DNA from: an uncultured Eubacterium sp.
GTDB lineage: Bacteria > Bacillota > Clostridia > Lachnospirales > Lachnospiraceae
Assembly: GCA_947642745.1 (NCBI GenBank)
Contig: CANRTU010000008.1
Span: forward strand, 18,502 to 82,501
Length of the DNA stretch: 64,000 nucleotides
Reading direction: 5' to 3'
Shown here: piece after piece, positions 16,129 to 24,770 of the stretch
Numbering within the stretch: the first letter of the stretch is position 1
How the letters are laid out: each line of letters begins with the position of its first letter
Program-made: the position numbers and the translations under genes
Notes under the pieces: model-generated
The model's input: the letters and a program-made list of their open reading frames with translations, nothing else
Database searches by the model: none
Told to the model about the DNA's origin: nothing

Positions 16129-16377
16129 CCTGGTTTTTTATACTGCATAATCTGATCTCGAAGGATATGCCCCGGGCAATCCGGTTTCTGCCATTTGTAT
16201 AACCCAGTCTGCTTTAAAATTCAACAGCAAATTTTATAACACATGGCAATTGAATGATAATCCTTTCCTTCCATTAACCAGAACCGCCCGCACCTGTGCA
16301 ATCCGCTCCGTAGCCGCCCCTGCGGACGATCCGCATCAGACGGACATCTCTGGCGTCACGTCCGTAAGGAACTCACT
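16129..16377. other. Probable further insertion-sequence debris
   Basis: Continuing upstream of the transposase fragment on the minus strand, short readable pieces (for example FKADWVIQMAETGLPG) are separated by stops in all frames. No intact gene is seen. Confidence 0.35.
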
Positions 16378-16941
16378 TTACATATCCAGTTGATTATATT
16401 TAATATATATCTCAAAAGTGGTTTTTAGTTTCTTTTTCTTTGCCTGCTTTTCTTCTTTCTCACTTTCAAAGACTTCGCTAAACTGCAGAAAATAAGTTTT
16501 TCCCTTTTTCAGATAATAATTAATAGATTCCGTATAGCCGCTTTGACTACTTACGTTCAGTGAATTCCCAAGATAAGGCTGGGAACAGCCAGAGGCTTGT
16601 GGAATTCCAGGATACTCATTGTCTTCATATACCTCAAAGCTGACTCTCACAGACATTTCAGGATCTGTAGTGAGGCTGCCCAGACTGAAATAATGAAACC
16701 CTGTTTTTTTAGGTTTAAATTTCAACTGGTATTGCTGATACCCGGATTTCGCTGTTTTTATTGAAACACGATACGTTCCTTCTTTTTTCAATACTTTCGT
16801 CCGGACATCTGAATCGGTCATGCCTTGTGATGCTTTTACCTTTACCACATCGTCATCCGCTGCGTAAACGGACGTGGGAACACATAAAATCACTGCCAAT
16901 AATAAAGATACCGTCAGAATTAATTTCATCGTTTTTTTCAT
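16378..16941 (-). CDS. Small secreted protein, unknown function
   Basis: This 187-residue protein begins with a classic signal peptide (MKKTMKLILTVSLLLAVILC, then a VYAA cleavage region near residue 28). The mature part is rich in beta-strand pattern and lysine, with KFKPKKTGFHYFSLGSL resembling the strand of a pre-peptidase-C-like or other beta-sandwich domain, and one pair of lysine-rich helices near the C-terminus. AAAGGAG lies eight bases before the chosen ATG at 16941; the ATG two codons upstream (16947) lacks it. Neighbours give no clue: an insertion-sequence relic on one side and the galactan locus on the other. Confidence 0.7.
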   Translation of the reverse strand: MKKTMKLILTVSLLLAVILCVPTSVYAADDDVVKVKASQGMTDSDVRTKVLKKEGTYRVSIKTAKSGYQQYQLKFKPKKTGFHYFSLGSLTTDPEMSVRVSFEVYEDNEYPGIPQASGCSQPYLGNSLNVSSQSGYTESINYYLKKGKTYFLQFSEVFESEKEEKQAKKKKLKTTFEIYIKYNQLDM

Positions 16942-17613
16942 AAGCAACTCCTTTTGTTAAATTGTTTTTCACCTGCAGCTTAAATGAGCGGCGTGTTTTG
17001 CACCCATGAACTGCCTGCTTTCCTTCACAGTCGCATTGGCAGGGGCGGCACGCCTTTCTCTGGCTGTTTCCAGCAGTATCCGCCTTTCTGTTCCGCATAC
17101 GGCATTACACCAGAGAAGGTGAAAATGCAATTTAATATACGGTTGTCCGCTTAAATAATTCAGACAATATACCACACACATATATCATTTTCCCACAGTA
17201 CCATCCTGTAATACATAATTTTCCGGATTCTGTCGGAGCAGCCAGATACAAGTAAGTTTATCATAAAATATAAAATATGCAAGTAAATAATTAGTAAAAG
17301 TTACCTAAAAAGTATGCGTGGTTATAACTATTCGGAAAGGTATACCCGGCCGGACGACAGTCTGTCCGCTTCGGAAAGAGTATACTTTGCCGGATGGCCA
17401 CCCGCCCCAAAACATCTTTAATGGAAACATCTCTATGAAAACATTACCATGAAGACATCCCTATGGGCCAGCTGGTGTCTTTTCACTGTCTGCCATGGTA
17501 TCTGTCCTCTGCTTTCCAGAGTCGTCCGGGATATACAGCTATCCGTCATCCGGTATTACGAAATAACGGATAACCATAAATCATCCTGCATCATTGGCTG
17601 CAGCACCCGTTTT
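16942..17613. other. Spacer between galactan locus and the small secreted protein
   Basis: No gene is supported. Two imperfect direct repeats (CGGAAAGGTATACCCGGCCGGA around 17335, given as CGGAAAGGTATAC and CCGGCCGGA, and CGGAAAGAGTATACTTTGCC around 17374) and the 14-bp array at 17421-17462 are the only structure. The promoter of the 16941 gene must lie here but is not obvious. Confidence 0.45.
17421..17462. repeat. 14-bp tandem repeat, three imperfect units
   Basis: ATGGAAACATCTCT, ATGAAAACATTACC and ATGAAGACATCCCT follow one another, with a partial unit on the left (AAAACATCTTTA). The array ends about 150 bp downstream of the GH53 stop on the minus strand. Confidence 0.7.
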
Positions 17614-18714
17614 TTATTTAAAATCTCTTATCGCCGCAAGGGCCGGCAGGGCGTTTCCATCGTAATCAAACAGCGCCTGGTTGGCCCATTCATTGCCGCC
17701 TGCCCCCGGTTCGCCGGCGTAATCCCTGCCTGCTTTCGTGGCCCACTGGGACCCCGGTACCGGCAGCCAGGCTGGTTCCCAGTAAAAGAATCCTTTCCCT
17801 CTGCTTTCCGCCACCTGTCCGATCCGTGTCATCAGATCCGCCATAAAAGCCGCCTGCCCTTCTTTTGTCATCGGATATTCCAGTTTTTCTGTCAGTTCCG
17901 GTTTTGTGGCGTATCCTTTGCGGGCGTCCGCCGGCAGCTTTTCATACGACTGATAATCTTCCATTGTAAATCCCATGGATACTTCCGCCACCAGGATGTC
18001 TTTGTGATAACGCAGCGCAACGTCGTTCATATTGGCTTCCAGCGCCGTCAGCGTACCATGCCAGAATGGATAATAGGACATTCCGATATAGTCAAAATCA
18101 GCGCCGCCGCAGGCCAGATACTGGTCAAACCAGTGACGGTAAAGTTCGTTATTTCCGCCATTGTCCAGATGGATCATGACCGGAATATTTTTGTCCACCG
18201 CCCGCACCCCACGAATGCCTGCACTGACAAATCTGGCAATGACAGGATATTCCGGCACTTTCCCATACGGCCACAGAAGTCCGCTGGTCAGCTCGTTTCC
18301 CACCGCCACCATTGCGGGCGCCGCTCCCTGCGCAGCCAGAAGCTTCAATGTACGGACGGTATAATCATATACCGCCTGCTCTGTCTCTTTCTCATCCATA
18401 CCGGCCCAGGCTTTTGGCATTCTCTGCTTCTGGGGATCCGCCCAGAAATCGCTGTACTGGATATCCAGCAGATACGAAAGCCCGAGAGCCTTCGCCCGTT
18501 GTGCCAGCTCCAGGGTTACTTTGAAGTCATTGCCCCCGCCGCCATACGTTCCGCCTGTTTCATCATAAGGATCGTTCCACAGCCGGAGCCGGATATAATC
18601 CGTGCCATAGGATCTGAGTATTTTCATGGCATCCAGTTCCACACCGTTATCATAAAACTTTCCGCCACAGCGTTCTACTTCCGCCAGTGATGATATATCC
18701 ATTCCTTTTATCAT
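17614..18714 (-). CDS. ganB: Cytoplasmic endo-beta-1,4-galactanase, GH53
   Basis: The 366-residue enzyme cleaves beta-1,4-galactan chains, the side chains of pectic rhamnogalacturonan I. The GH53 barrel starts almost at residue 1 (KGMDISSLAEVE), with RLRLWNDPYD, the acid/base Glu in AVGNELTSG (E141) and the nucleophile Glu in ILVAEVSMGF (E244), ending at GFFYWEPAWLPV. There is no signal peptide, unlike the secreted B. subtilis GanB, so it must act on imported oligosaccharides. It is the last gene of a run with the zinc-ribbon and 612-aa genes (gap 38 bp to the zinc-ribbon stop). Confidence 0.93.
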   Translation of the reverse strand: MIKGMDISSLAEVERCGGKFYDNGVELDAMKILRSYGTDYIRLRLWNDPYDETGGTYGGGGNDFKVTLELAQRAKALGLSYLLDIQYSDFWADPQKQRMPKAWAGMDEKETEQAVYDYTVRTLKLLAAQGAAPAMVAVGNELTSGLLWPYGKVPEYPVIARFVSAGIRGVRAVDKNIPVMIHLDNGGNNELYRHWFDQYLACGGADFDYIGMSYYPFWHGTLTALEANMNDVALRYHKDILVAEVSMGFTMEDYQSYEKLPADARKGYATKPELTEKLEYPMTKEGQAAFMADLMTRIGQVAESRGKGFFYWEPAWLPVPGSQWATKAGRDYAGEPGAGGNEWANQALFDYDGNALPALAAIRDFK

Positions 18715-18752
18715 ACATGTTCCTCTTTCTGTCCAGCCGCCAGCTCATTCTG

Positions 18753-18977
18753 TCAAAAACTAAAATCCTCAAAGTCGGTGATCCGCCGGTTCATATATTT
18801 ATAACGGGTACGGATTTGTTCATTCATATCCAGGATCTCCTGTTCCGTCGCCACATACTGACAGCGGATACAGTGATACTCCTTCGCATCTTTATCGTAA
18901 AACATGTCAATATCCAGATCCCTGAAAAAACAGGATGGACATCTGTAATTTAATCTGCCTTTTCCAAGCTGAGCCAT
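18753..18977 (-). CDS. Small zinc-ribbon protein
   Basis: The 74-residue protein has two CxxC pairs, CPSC at about 13-16 and CIRC at about 36-39, the pattern of a zinc ribbon. A helical, charged C-terminus follows (ILDMNEQIRTRYKYMNRRITDFEDFSF). GGAGG is correctly spaced before its ATG, and the first 28 bases overlap the end of the 612-aa gene, indicating translational coupling. The function is unknown; it may be a small regulator or accessory factor of the galactan locus. Confidence 0.75.
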   Translation of the reverse strand: MAQLGKGRLNYRCPSCFFRDLDIDMFYDKDAKEYHCIRCQYVATEQEILDMNEQIRTRYKYMNRRITDFEDFSF

Positions 18978-20788
18978 GTGGTAATTACCTCCTTATCTCT
19001 GATCTGCGCTGTATAACCTAACGTAAACATTGGTGAAAATGCATAACCCTCAATAAAATAACCGGTTGCGCTATGATGATCACAACGCATGGAAACTTTT
19101 GTGCCAATCTGAGGTACCAGGGCCGACACACAGTCCGCACCCGGAAGATGTTTCTCACGACACTTATATTCATAAGAAACTGATACCGTATCACCGCCTT
19201 TTGTGGCGAATAACATAATGCCGGACATATCTTCTGTATATTCTGTAGTACCGTAACATGCTACCATATATTCATCCAGCCCGACGACCGCCAGAGGATC
19301 GCTCATTTCCATAATGCTGCGTTCGATACGGATAGCGGAAGTTCCTTCCTCAAAGAAAATCCGTGTCCGCAGTTTTAATTTCAGATCTGTAAATTCAATA
19401 TCCACCGGATCAAGTGTAAGGATACGGGTATTACCTTCCTGTGAAAATACCGCATGAGACGGACTCAGGCACAGATCCGCTTCTTCCCCGTGATATGTAA
19501 TTCTGGCGCTTCTGACTGTACCTTCCCCTGCGTAATGGGTAAAATAACCGGCCCGGTATTTCTCCTGAATAAGAAACGGATAAGAAGCGTCCTGGATATG
19601 GTCTGTTCCGATACCAGTCTTCCATTCCAGTTTCGCCACATATGGACGCAGATCCACAATGGCGCCGCCCTGATCCATATTGACACAGGCACGTAAAAAC
19701 GGATCGCAGTACCAGAACAGCTGCTTTTTTGAACCGTACAGAATATCCCTCCACAAGGCGCATTCCGGTTCCGTATAGGTTTTCTTATTCCGGTAATAAT
19801 CCGCAAACTCCGCCATGGTCATGTCCGTCAGTTTTCCTTCTTTTTTCAGTTTTCCATAATAGGCGCAGCCGTCTTCATAGGATTTTAGCAGCAGTTCGTA
19901 AGGCGCTTCCCAGCGTCCCATCCTGTTCATCCATCCCGGTCCCACAAACATCATGTTATAGGCATAACCGTTGTTAAACTTTGCCAGATGGCGGTACTGG
20001 TCAATCAGGTTATAAAGATAGGGATATTCCCAGGTTTTGCTGTCATAAATCATACCCCGGAGCACGTTCTGGGGATGAGTGCCAAAATTGGAACCATTTC
20101 CGTCATAACATGCTATCAGATCCCTGGAAAGATGGGGAATCGCCACAATACCGCTGTCTTCCGCCTCGTTTGCCGCCGGCGCATGGGTATTCTGTTTAGA
20201 TGGAATCCATGGCGCCCAGGGACCGCCGTCCATAAATGTATACCAGGAATTGTTACATGTATGGTATGCCTTTGGCCCTTCTTCCCAGCAGGTGGCCACA
20301 GCACATTTAACCGAAGGATATGTCTCCTTAATATAATGAATCAGCTCTGCGTCCATATAGTAGGAACCAGTGGATTCTGGGTAAAAACCAAACCTGTCAT
20401 AAAACTTTTCAAATACATCATTGACGATAGCCTTTTTATCTTCCATGGAAAACATCCAGATACAAAAATCTTTCGTCTGATATTTCTCACGAAACTCCTT
20501 ACACGGAAGACCCAGCAGCGTCAGGCTGATTTCATCCCCATATGTTTCGTGATGCTCCTTTGCTATCGCAACCGCTTCATCATTGAACAGGCTGGCATAT
20601 GTCATCTGAATGGTTGTCTTTAAACCGTTTTTATGCGCGCATTCCTGCTGTGTTCTGAAAATGTCCAGCGATTCTGTCAGAAGCGCTTTCCTGCCGATAT
20701 CCTCTGTTTTGCCCTGTCCGGTCACCTTTTCCGCATATTCCGGGACCATTTCCGGGCGGTGGATAATATTAACGATAAACTGATCCAT
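18950..20788 (-). CDS. Uncharacterised 612-aa protein of the galactan locus, possible novel carbohydrate-active enzyme
   Basis: I do not recognise the family with confidence. There is no signal peptide. The N-terminal half resembles a NodB-like or GH57-like (beta/alpha) barrel: an early TYASLFNDEAVAIAKEH, DEISLTLLGLP, FGFYPESTGSYYMDAELIHY and CAVATCWEEGPKAYHT, followed by a tryptophan-rich WYTFMDGGPWAPWIPSKQN and IPHLSRDLIACYDG. The C-terminal third (from about 400) has the alternating pattern of a beta-sandwich. Its position between the LacI gene and GH53, with its own promoter and operator-like dyad (20863-20904), suggests action on galactan oligosaccharides. The ATG at 20788 is chosen for its AAAGGAGAG. 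Cysteines are unusually frequent for a sugar hydrolase, consistent with a cytoplasmic location. Confidence 0.7.
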   Translation of the reverse strand: MDQFIVNIIHRPEMVPEYAEKVTGQGKTEDIGRKALLTESLDIFRTQQECAHKNGLKTTIQMTYASLFNDEAVAIAKEHHETYGDEISLTLLGLPCKEFREKYQTKDFCIWMFSMEDKKAIVNDVFEKFYDRFGFYPESTGSYYMDAELIHYIKETYPSVKCAVATCWEEGPKAYHTCNNSWYTFMDGGPWAPWIPSKQNTHAPAANEAEDSGIVAIPHLSRDLIACYDGNGSNFGTHPQNVLRGMIYDSKTWEYPYLYNLIDQYRHLAKFNNGYAYNMMFVGPGWMNRMGRWEAPYELLLKSYEDGCAYYGKLKKEGKLTDMTMAEFADYYRNKKTYTEPECALWRDILYGSKKQLFWYCDPFLRACVNMDQGGAIVDLRPYVAKLEWKTGIGTDHIQDASYPFLIQEKYRAGYFTHYAGEGTVRSARITYHGEEADLCLSPSHAVFSQEGNTRILTLDPVDIEFTDLKLKLRTRIFFEEGTSAIRIERSIMEMSDPLAVVGLDEYMVACYGTTEYTEDMSGIMLFATKGGDTVSVSYEYKCREKHLPGADCVSALVPQIGTKVSMRCDHHSATGYFIEGYAFSPMFTLGYTAQIRDKEVITTWLSLEKAD

Positions 20789-20862
20789 GGCTGCTCTCCT
20801 TTTCTTCTCCAAAAATCAATCCATTGCGCCGGCTGAATCAGTACATGCAGTTTGCGCAATCG

Positions 20863-20904
20863 GTTGTTCTTGTTAAGAATAACAACTTCCGGACATTATG
20901 TCAA
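20863..20904 (-). promoter_or_regulatory. Promoter with overlapping operator dyad for the 612-aa gene operon
   Basis: TTGACA (20899-20904) and TATTCT (20876-20881) are spaced 17 bp on the minus strand. A 21-bp dyad at 20863-20883, arms GTTGTTCTT and AAGAATAAC around GTT (8 of 9 pairs match), covers the -10 region, the expected place for repression by the adjacent LacI-type regulator. The 5' leader to the 20788 start would be about 80 nt. Confidence 0.7.
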
Positions 20905-21030
20905 TACTTTTTTATACATTTTCACAAAATGCAGAGCGGTCCACGTGCATAACGGTTATCGCATCCGGGCCCGCCCGGACGTCCCGCCTCCTCTTTTGCG
21001 CCACTACAATTAACCTGTTTCCTGTATCAC

Positions 21031-21075
21031 AAAAAAAGAGCGCCCGGTACAATCCACTGTATGTATCCCGGGCGC
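21031..21075 (-). terminator. Intrinsic terminator of the LacI-type gene
   Basis: Stem GCGCCCGG (21040-21047) and CCGGGCGC (21068-21075), followed on the minus strand by T-rich DNA (TCTTTTTTT). It lies 40 bp after the regulator stop and separates it from the promoter of the 612-aa gene. Confidence 0.88.
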
Positions 21076-21113
21076 TTTCGCCAGAACTCTGTCACAGACA
21101 GACATATCTATTC

Positions 21114-22118
21114 TCATGTTTTTGTAGAATCCCGCAGAACCAGCTCGTAACTAAGCTCCGCCTCCTCATCCTCCGCATTTTCTCCCAGCATCCGCAGCAT
21201 CTCCAAACAGGCTTTCCGTCCAAGCCCCCTGGTATCAAAACGGAGGCTGGTCACCGGCGGCAGGTTAAATTCCATCTGATGGCTGTCATACATACTGACT
21301 ACTTTCACATCTGCCGGAATCCGGATTCCCATTTCCCGCAGACAACCCAGCGCCAGATTGCAGATTGTTTCATCCATACAGATAAACCCGTCCGCTCCGG
21401 CAGATAATGCCTGCTCCACCACCCGCCTGGTCTTTCTGTAATCACTCACCTCTGTATAAATCAGCTCACTTGCGGCTGTGATTCCCTGTTCCAGATGAGC
21501 GTCAATAAATCCCTGCTTTCTGCTCTCTGTCACATAATGCATATCGCTTCCGCCTATCAGAGCAAGCCTGCGCAGTCCTTTCATCAGCAGCAGGCTTGTC
21601 AGCTCCCTGCCAGCTTCCCGGTTCGGATTGTCAATGGAAGACACTTCCAGGTCATCTGACGGCCCGATGACCACAAAAGGCATTCTGCGTTCTTTCAAAA
21701 ATCGGACGACCTGCGAATTAATCACCGCTCTGGTCACAATCATGCCGTCTACTTTATGGTTCATAACCAGTCTCTGTATCTGGGAGACTCCTTCTTTCCA
21801 ATGAACAGAAATAATAATGTCATAGTTATAATGATAAGCTGTTTCGCAGATACCATCCATACATTCTTTAAAAAACGGAATATCCGGATAATCAAAGGGA
21901 AATACAATTCCCAGATTATACGTTTTGTTCTGTGCCAGTCCCTTTGCCACCACATTAGGCGTGTAATTGTGCCGCTCCACAAAAGAACGGACTCTTTCCG
22001 CTGTTTCCGTGCCAATACGTCCTTTTCCTGAGAGCGCCCTGGACACTGTCGTTTTACTTACGCCCAGTTCTTTTGCAATATCTGTAATTGTATATATTTT
22101 ACCTTCTTTTTCTGACAT
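21114..22118 (-). CDS. ganR: LacI-family transcriptional regulator of the galactan locus
   Basis: This 334-residue regulator has a LacI helix-turn-helix at residues 9-30 (YTITDIAKELGVSKTTVSRAL) and hinge, then a periplasmic-binding-protein-like sensor domain (NLGIVFPFDYPDIPFFKECM, DGMIVTRAVINS, DGFICMDETICNLALG). It presumably senses a galacto-oligosaccharide or galactose derivative and represses the importer and hydrolases. It begins 18 bp after the GH42 stop, so is co-transcribed with GH42 and ends at its own terminator. The 24394 and 20863 dyads are candidate targets, although they are not alike, so only one may be its site. The symbol is given by analogy to Bacillus GanR. Confidence 0.88.
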   Translation of the reverse strand: MSEKEGKIYTITDIAKELGVSKTTVSRALSGKGRIGTETAERVRSFVERHNYTPNVVAKGLAQNKTYNLGIVFPFDYPDIPFFKECMDGICETAYHYNYDIIISVHWKEGVSQIQRLVMNHKVDGMIVTRAVINSQVVRFLKERRMPFVVIGPSDDLEVSSIDNPNREAGRELTSLLLMKGLRRLALIGGSDMHYVTESRKQGFIDAHLEQGITAASELIYTEVSDYRKTRRVVEQALSAGADGFICMDETICNLALGCLREMGIRIPADVKVVSMYDSHQMEFNLPPVTSLRFDTRGLGRKACLEMLRMLGENAEDEEAELSYELVLRDSTKT

Positions 22119-22136
22119 TCTTTCTCTGACACTCCG

Positions 22137-24149
22137 TTACGCTCTCGTTAGTATTTTACAGGAAAGCCCATCCAGCTCCAGACGGCCGCTGTAGCAGGCC
22201 CCGTTATCCACATCTTTCCAGTTGCCGGTACTCTGCAGGCTCACCGGTTTATGGGAAAAATTCATGACAAATACCACATCCGGATCCCCTTTGCGGACCG
22301 CTGTGGTCACACCATAAGGAAGACGGATGCCAAGAGGATTTACCAGTCCCCTTTCCCTGAACACTTCCTGGTAAAATTCCCGCAGAAAGTCTGATTCTGT
22401 CTCAGCAGCCAGATAAATACTTTTCCCTGTTCCATAGGAATGCTCCACCACCACCGGACGCCCCGCATAAAAATCCTGTTCATAAACCGCCAGCACCTTT
22501 GCCGTATCCAGCGGATGGCAGATTTCCCTGAGACGCCCGGTGTTGTACCGCCTGCCCCGGTACGTAAAGCTGTTTTCAAATCCTTTTCCGGGCACATCCA
22601 CTTCTTCCTGAATCACGCCCAGCACATCTTCCAGCGGATGCCGGCCGGTAAAACACAGATCCGTACTGTCTGCCATTCCGCTGAAACAAGTGGTCACATA
22701 GCATCCGCCGTTTTTTACATAGTCCCGTATCCGGTCCGCATATCCCTCACGATACAGATAATTTAACGGAGCGCATACAAGCGCATATCCGGATAAATCC
22801 GCTTCCATACTGACAAAGTCCGCTTCGATTCCGTGTTCCCAGAAGGCCTGGTAATGCCGGAGCGCCTCAGCTGTATAGTCAAAATCATGCCTTGGACCCG
22901 CCACATCTTCCAGCGCCCACCAGTTCTCCCAGTCGTAGACAATGGCAGCCTCCGGCCTGTTGATACGATCCCTCATATACCCGGTAAGGTGCGAAAGCCG
23001 TTTTCCTGTGTCAGAAACTTCCTGAAAGGTTCTGGTGCCGCTTCCGTTTTTGTGATCCAGCACAGCCCCGTGAAATTTCTCAAAACCGCCCCTTCCTTTG
23101 CGCCATTGGAAATACTGGACAGAATCAGAGCCATGGGCAACTGCCTGCATACTGGAAAGCATATGCATCCCCGGCCGCTTGAGCGCATTAGCGCAGCGCC
23201 AGTTCACACAGGACGGGGTACTTTCCATCAGAAGAAACGGCCGCTTTTTCATACTGCGCATCATGCTGTGTCCCGCCGCCGCGCGTACTGCCACCGGCAC
23301 CTCGTCATAGTCTGCGTGCCAGTCCGGATAATTGTCCCAGGAAACCACATCCAGACATTTATGAAGCTGGTGATAGTCCAGGCTTTTAAAAAAGTCCATA
23401 AAATTCGTCGTGACCGGAAGCGGCGAGCAGGTTCGCAGCGCCTCTGCCTCTTTTTCACAAAAATCCGCCATTTGCGCCGTTACAAACCGTTTCCAGTCCA
23501 GATTCAGCCCATGGACCACATTTTCCCCATGGGGTACCGGACTGTGTATCTGATCCCAGTCCGTATATACATGGCTCCAGAAGCGGTTCCACCAGGCGTG
23601 GTTAATGTTATCCAGTGTTTTGTATTTATTTTTCAGCCATCCCCGGAAAGCCTCCTGACACAGTTCACAATGACAGGCTCCGTCGCCGCCGTTGCCGCCC
23701 AGCTCATTGGATATATGCCACAAAATGACAGCTTCATGCTTCCCAAAGCGCTCTGACAGCGCCAGATTCATTTCCTTTACTTTTTTCCTGTATACCGGTG
23801 ATGTATAACAGAAATTATGCCTGCGTCCCGGCAGATTTCTCTTTCCGTCCGCCTGCACCTGCATCACCTGCGGGTATTTTGCCGTCATCCAGTGGGGCAT
23901 GGCGCCGGAAGGCGTGGCAAGGATAACCAGAATTCCGTTATCATATAAACGGCTGATACAGTCCTCCAGCCACTGAAAATCATAAACGCCTTCTTCCGGT
24001 TCCAGCATGGACCAGGAAAAAATCCCCAGCGTCACACAATTTACTCCCGCCTGTTTCATATATGCAATGTCTTCTTTCAGAACTTCCGGACATTCCAGCC
24101 ACTGTTCCGGATTATAATCTCCCCCATGGAGCAACCGGTTCGCAATCAT
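22137..24149 (-). CDS. ganA: Beta-galactosidase, GH42
   Basis: The 670-residue enzyme releases galactose from beta-1,4-galacto-oligosaccharides made by the GH53 galactanase. The GH42 barrel begins at HGGDYNPEQW; the acid/base is E149 in HISNELGG, the nucleophile E309 in LLMESTPS. The four cysteines of the structural zinc site found in many GH42 trimers are visible (C114, C159, C161, C164). A trimerisation/class-I-glutamine-amidotransferase-like domain (about 390-580) and a C-terminal beta domain follow. There is no signal peptide. GAGAGG lies upstream of the ATG. It precedes the LacI gene and follows the importer genes, as in Bacillus gan operons. Confidence 0.95.
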   Translation of the reverse strand: MIANRLLHGGDYNPEQWLECPEVLKEDIAYMKQAGVNCVTLGIFSWSMLEPEEGVYDFQWLEDCISRLYDNGILVILATPSGAMPHWMTAKYPQVMQVQADGKRNLPGRRHNFCYTSPVYRKKVKEMNLALSERFGKHEAVILWHISNELGGNGGDGACHCELCQEAFRGWLKNKYKTLDNINHAWWNRFWSHVYTDWDQIHSPVPHGENVVHGLNLDWKRFVTAQMADFCEKEAEALRTCSPLPVTTNFMDFFKSLDYHQLHKCLDVVSWDNYPDWHADYDEVPVAVRAAAGHSMMRSMKKRPFLLMESTPSCVNWRCANALKRPGMHMLSSMQAVAHGSDSVQYFQWRKGRGGFEKFHGAVLDHKNGSGTRTFQEVSDTGKRLSHLTGYMRDRINRPEAAIVYDWENWWALEDVAGPRHDFDYTAEALRHYQAFWEHGIEADFVSMEADLSGYALVCAPLNYLYREGYADRIRDYVKNGGCYVTTCFSGMADSTDLCFTGRHPLEDVLGVIQEEVDVPGKGFENSFTYRGRRYNTGRLREICHPLDTAKVLAVYEQDFYAGRPVVVEHSYGTGKSIYLAAETESDFLREFYQEVFRERGLVNPLGIRLPYGVTTAVRKGDPDVVFVMNFSHKPVSLQSTGNWKDVDNGACYSGRLELDGLSCKILTRA

Positions 24150-24383
24150 ATAAGTACCTCTCTTTCTTCAGCCATACTATTCCCCGGACGATGCCGGCAT
24201 TATCGGTCAATCCCTTGCGGGAGACTGCTCTTTTTCTTAAACGATACTATTCCAGGGCAGTTTCAGCCGCAGACGGCAGCGCTTTTAGTTTTTCTCCCGC
24301 TGTATGGTCCTTTGTGTACTGTCTTTGGACAGTTCCGGCCACAGACAACAGCGCCTTTCTATCCATGCGGACACGCCTGAAAA

Positions 24384-24407
24384 TATTGTATTATGAAAGT
24401 ACTTTCA
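24384..24407 (-). promoter_or_regulatory. Perfect palindromic operator and -10 for GH42 and the LacI gene
   Basis: TGAAAGTACTTTCA (24394-24407) is a perfect 14-bp palindrome of the size bound by LacI-type repressors. On the minus strand it is followed four bases later by TACAAT (24384-24389), a good -10. No strong -35 is seen 17 bp upstream, so transcription may need an activator or be weak. Confidence 0.55.
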
Positions 24408-24520
24408 GTCATGGCCAAAACGCTTTTATTCTCTATACACTACCAATTTTTGCCCTGTTTGTAAATAGTAAAACAAACTTTATTTCACATCTCTGGTAAT
24501 ATTTCACCATAATACTACAG

Positions 24521-24592
24521 TGGATAACTCCGCCTGCGGCAGGCTGCCTCTGGCAGCTTTTTCCCCTCTGCTATAGCACCCCGCTTAGCCAG
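24521..24592 (+). repeat. Family A palindrome-chain repeat, copy 5 (degenerate)
   Basis: CTCCGCCTGCGGC, GGCTGCC, GGCAGC and TTCCCCTCTGCTATAGC are recognisable but the later part (GATCC, CCTATAAG palindrome) is lost. Confidence 0.65.
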
Positions 24593-24710
24593 CCAGTCGG
24601 ATACCGGTGGCACCGCCTGGCAACGACCGGAATGAGCGTGGAAGACTCTGCGATCCAACATATAAACAAATTTAACAGCAATTCTTTTTAATACCCTGAT
24701 TCCGTAAAGT

Positions 24711-24748
24711 AAAAAATCCGCCTGCACCCGGTGTGCAGGCGGATTTTT
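24711..24748 (-). terminator. Intrinsic terminator of the galactan ABC importer operon
   Basis: A perfect stem AATCCGCCTGCAC and GTGCAGGCGGATT with A-run on the left and T-run on the right, so it could work in both directions. It lies 23 bp after the stop of the second permease. Confidence 0.9.
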
Positions 24749-24770
24749 ATAAAGCTGTTCATATGATTCA

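Larger units (their letters stand above)
24150..24710. other. Regulatory spacer upstream of GH42
   Basis: It contains two direct repeats about 60 bp apart (GGGCAGTTTCAGCCGCAGAC around 24254 and GGACAGTTCCGGCCACAGAC around 24328), the perfect palindrome at 24394-24407, and family A copy 5. The leader of GH42 would be long, more than 200 nt. No gene is supported; the minus-strand frame at 24515-24829 only reads the repeat and terminator. Confidence 0.5.

Noticed and set aside
17449..18690. Long plus-strand reading frame (413 codons) opposite the GH53 gene
   Set aside because: It is the antisense shadow of a clear GH53 enzyme; composition is rich in His, Arg, Cys and no family pattern is present.
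22833..23756. Plus-strand frame of 307 codons
   Set aside because: Antisense of GH42, with no ribosome binding site or domain.
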